Shown here one piece after another: positions 63,220 through 64,000 of a stretch of DNA of 64,000 nucleotides. The stretch is from positions 1-64,000 of the forward strand of contig JANLPQ010000018.1 in the NCBI GenBank assembly GCA_031367325.1. Direction: 5' to 3'. Positions within the stretch are counted from its first letter, which is position 1; the number at the start of each line of letters is the position of its first letter. Both the position numbers and the translations under genes were made by a program. The notes under the pieces were generated by a model. It ran no database searches. It was not told where the DNA came from and saw only the letters and a list, made by a program, of their open reading frames with translations. The stretch comes from JAAFIP01 sp031367325. GTDB taxonomy: Bacteria; Pseudomonadota; Gammaproteobacteria; Burkholderiales; Burkholderiaceae_C.

Positions 63220-64000
63220 TTAAGCCGCACTGGCGCGAAGCATAGTTTGCCCGGCAACCTGGCCGCTATGTAATGCTGGCCCTGCGCCCAGTTGCTCGGG
63301 GGTTTTGCCAAAACGTCTTTCCCGGCTGGCATAGTCAGCCAACGCAATATCTAGCGCAGCCTCGTCAAAATCGGGCCACAAGGCATCGGTAAAGTGCAGT
63401 TCGCTGTACGCACTTTGCCACAGCAAAAAGTTGCTGATGCGGTATTCACCGCCTGTGCGAATCACCAAATCAGGGTCGGGCACATGGGCCAGCGCCATCG
63501 CCTGGCTAAGATTGTCTTCGGTAATGGGCAGCCCATCTGCTACTAATTTACTAGCTGCTTGAGCAATATCCCAGCGGCCTCCATAGTTAAAGCATACATT
63601 CAGCAAGATGCGCGTGTTAGCCTGCGTATCGGCCTCAGCTTGGGCAAAACCGCTACGCACTTTGTCTGACATACGGCTGCGGTCGCCAACAAAGCAAATA
63701 CGCACACCAGAGTCTTTTAGCGGTTGTACCTCGCGCGCCAGCGCACCGGCTAGCAAATCCATCAGTCCCGAGACTTCTTCGTTAGGTCGGTTCCAGTTCT
63801 CGGACGAGAACGCAAATACCGTCAGCACCTTGACGCCGCGGTCTGCGCACACGCGCACGCAGCGGCGCAAAGATTCGACGCCTTGACGGTGGCCCGCCAC
63901 GCGCGGCAAAAAGCGCTTGTTGGCCCAACGGCCGTTGCCATCCATCACGACAGCGATATGGTGTGGAATTTGCACGGCGGGCACGCTGGCGGCGGATGTG
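63220..64000 (-). CDS. uppS: Undecaprenyl diphosphate synthase (5' end at or beyond window edge)
   Basis: Cis-prenyltransferase making the lipid carrier for peptidoglycan. Conserved blocks: HIAVVMDGNGRWANKRFLPR with the catalytic Asp, GHRQGVESLRRCV, TVFAFSSENWNRP, NVCFNYGGRWDIAQAA and DLVIRTGGEYRISNFLLWQS, AYSELHFTD. A GTG at 63984 could start it, but the frame stays open to the window end (TSAAS before VPAVQ), so the start may lie outside. A weak copy of the dispersed repeat overlaps DIAQAASKLVADG. Confidence 0.93.
   Translation of the reverse strand, partial: TSAASVPAVQIPHHIAVVMDGNGRWANKRFLPRVAGHRQGVESLRRCVRVCADRGVKVLTVFAFSSENWNRPNEEVSGLMDLLAGALAREVQPLKDSGVRICFVGDRSRMSDKVRSGFAQAEADTQANTRILLNVCFNYGGRWDIAQAASKLVADGLPITEDNLSQAMALAHVPDPDLVIRTGGEYRISNFLLWQSAYSELHFTDALWPDFDEAALDIALADYASRERRFGKTPEQLGAGPALHSGQVAGQTMLRASAA
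63541..63570. repeat. Possible diverged repeat copy inside uppS
   Basis: TACTAATTTACTAGCTGCTT then GAGCAATATC. The core TAGCTGCTTGAGCA is exact, but the flanks are diverged and some of DIAQAASKL may be native. Confidence 0.5.

Overview
The window is chromosomal DNA from a betaproteobacterium, most likely of the family Comamonadaceae (Rhodoferax/Polaromonas/Limnohabitans-like). This rests on gene orders I know from that family (alaT-hom-thrC-mob/moe/moa; uppS-cdsA-dxr-rseP-bamA-skp-lpxD-fabZ-lpxA-lpxB-rnhB; carA-carB-greA) and on protein character. It is an inference without database support. No rRNA, CRISPR array, phage or intact transposase is visible.

Layout. 1-721: no gene; holds a nested inverted repeat. 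722-3003: dnaB, tRNA-Pro(GGG) and a MerR regulator. 3176-12711: molybdopterin genes (moaE, moaD, moeA, mobB) and the threonine branch (thrC, hom, an alaT-like aminotransferase), all on the minus strand. Between hom and thrC sit three accessory units: a PIN/AbrB toxin-antitoxin pair, a cyclopropane-fatty-acid-synthase-like gene and a small zinc-ribbon protein. 12803-22856: mostly plus-strand single genes (Mth938-like protein, Bcp peroxiredoxin, PIN-PhoH ATPase, EamA exporter, Lys/Ala-rich SWIB protein, TesA-like esterase, MnmH, SNase-like nuclease), plus minus-strand rraA, an Lrp regulator and an ABC ATPase, and a candidate small RNA at about 14054-14150. 22930-34200: the propionyl-CoA to succinyl-CoA pathway (epimerase, pccA, pccB, meaB, mcm) with a divergent GntR/FCD regulator; a hipBA toxin-antitoxin pair splits pccA from pccB. 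34254-41078: an accessory block, AT-rich in its first half, with an FRG-domain protein, a UvrD-type helicase, two small Cys-containing proteins and three toxin-antitoxin loci, two of them visibly decayed. 41221-51744: dnaE, a membrane sensor with degenerate GGDEF domain, greA, carB, carA. 51978-64000: rRNA methyltransferase, rnhB and the lipid A / outer-membrane assembly / isoprenoid cluster, ending in uppS at the window edge.

The most striking pattern is a dispersed palindromic repeat with core TAGCTGCTTGAGCAG, about 17 copies. It lies between genes and also inside reading frames: it adds short in-frame peptides (AQAAIK type or SSSYxxxST type) to unrelated conserved enzymes and supplies the stop codon and last residues of others. 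A second signal is a pair of long hairpins at 28192-28411 with different arms but a shared, covarying loop. Several toxin-antitoxin promoters carry near-perfect palindromes that look like operators.
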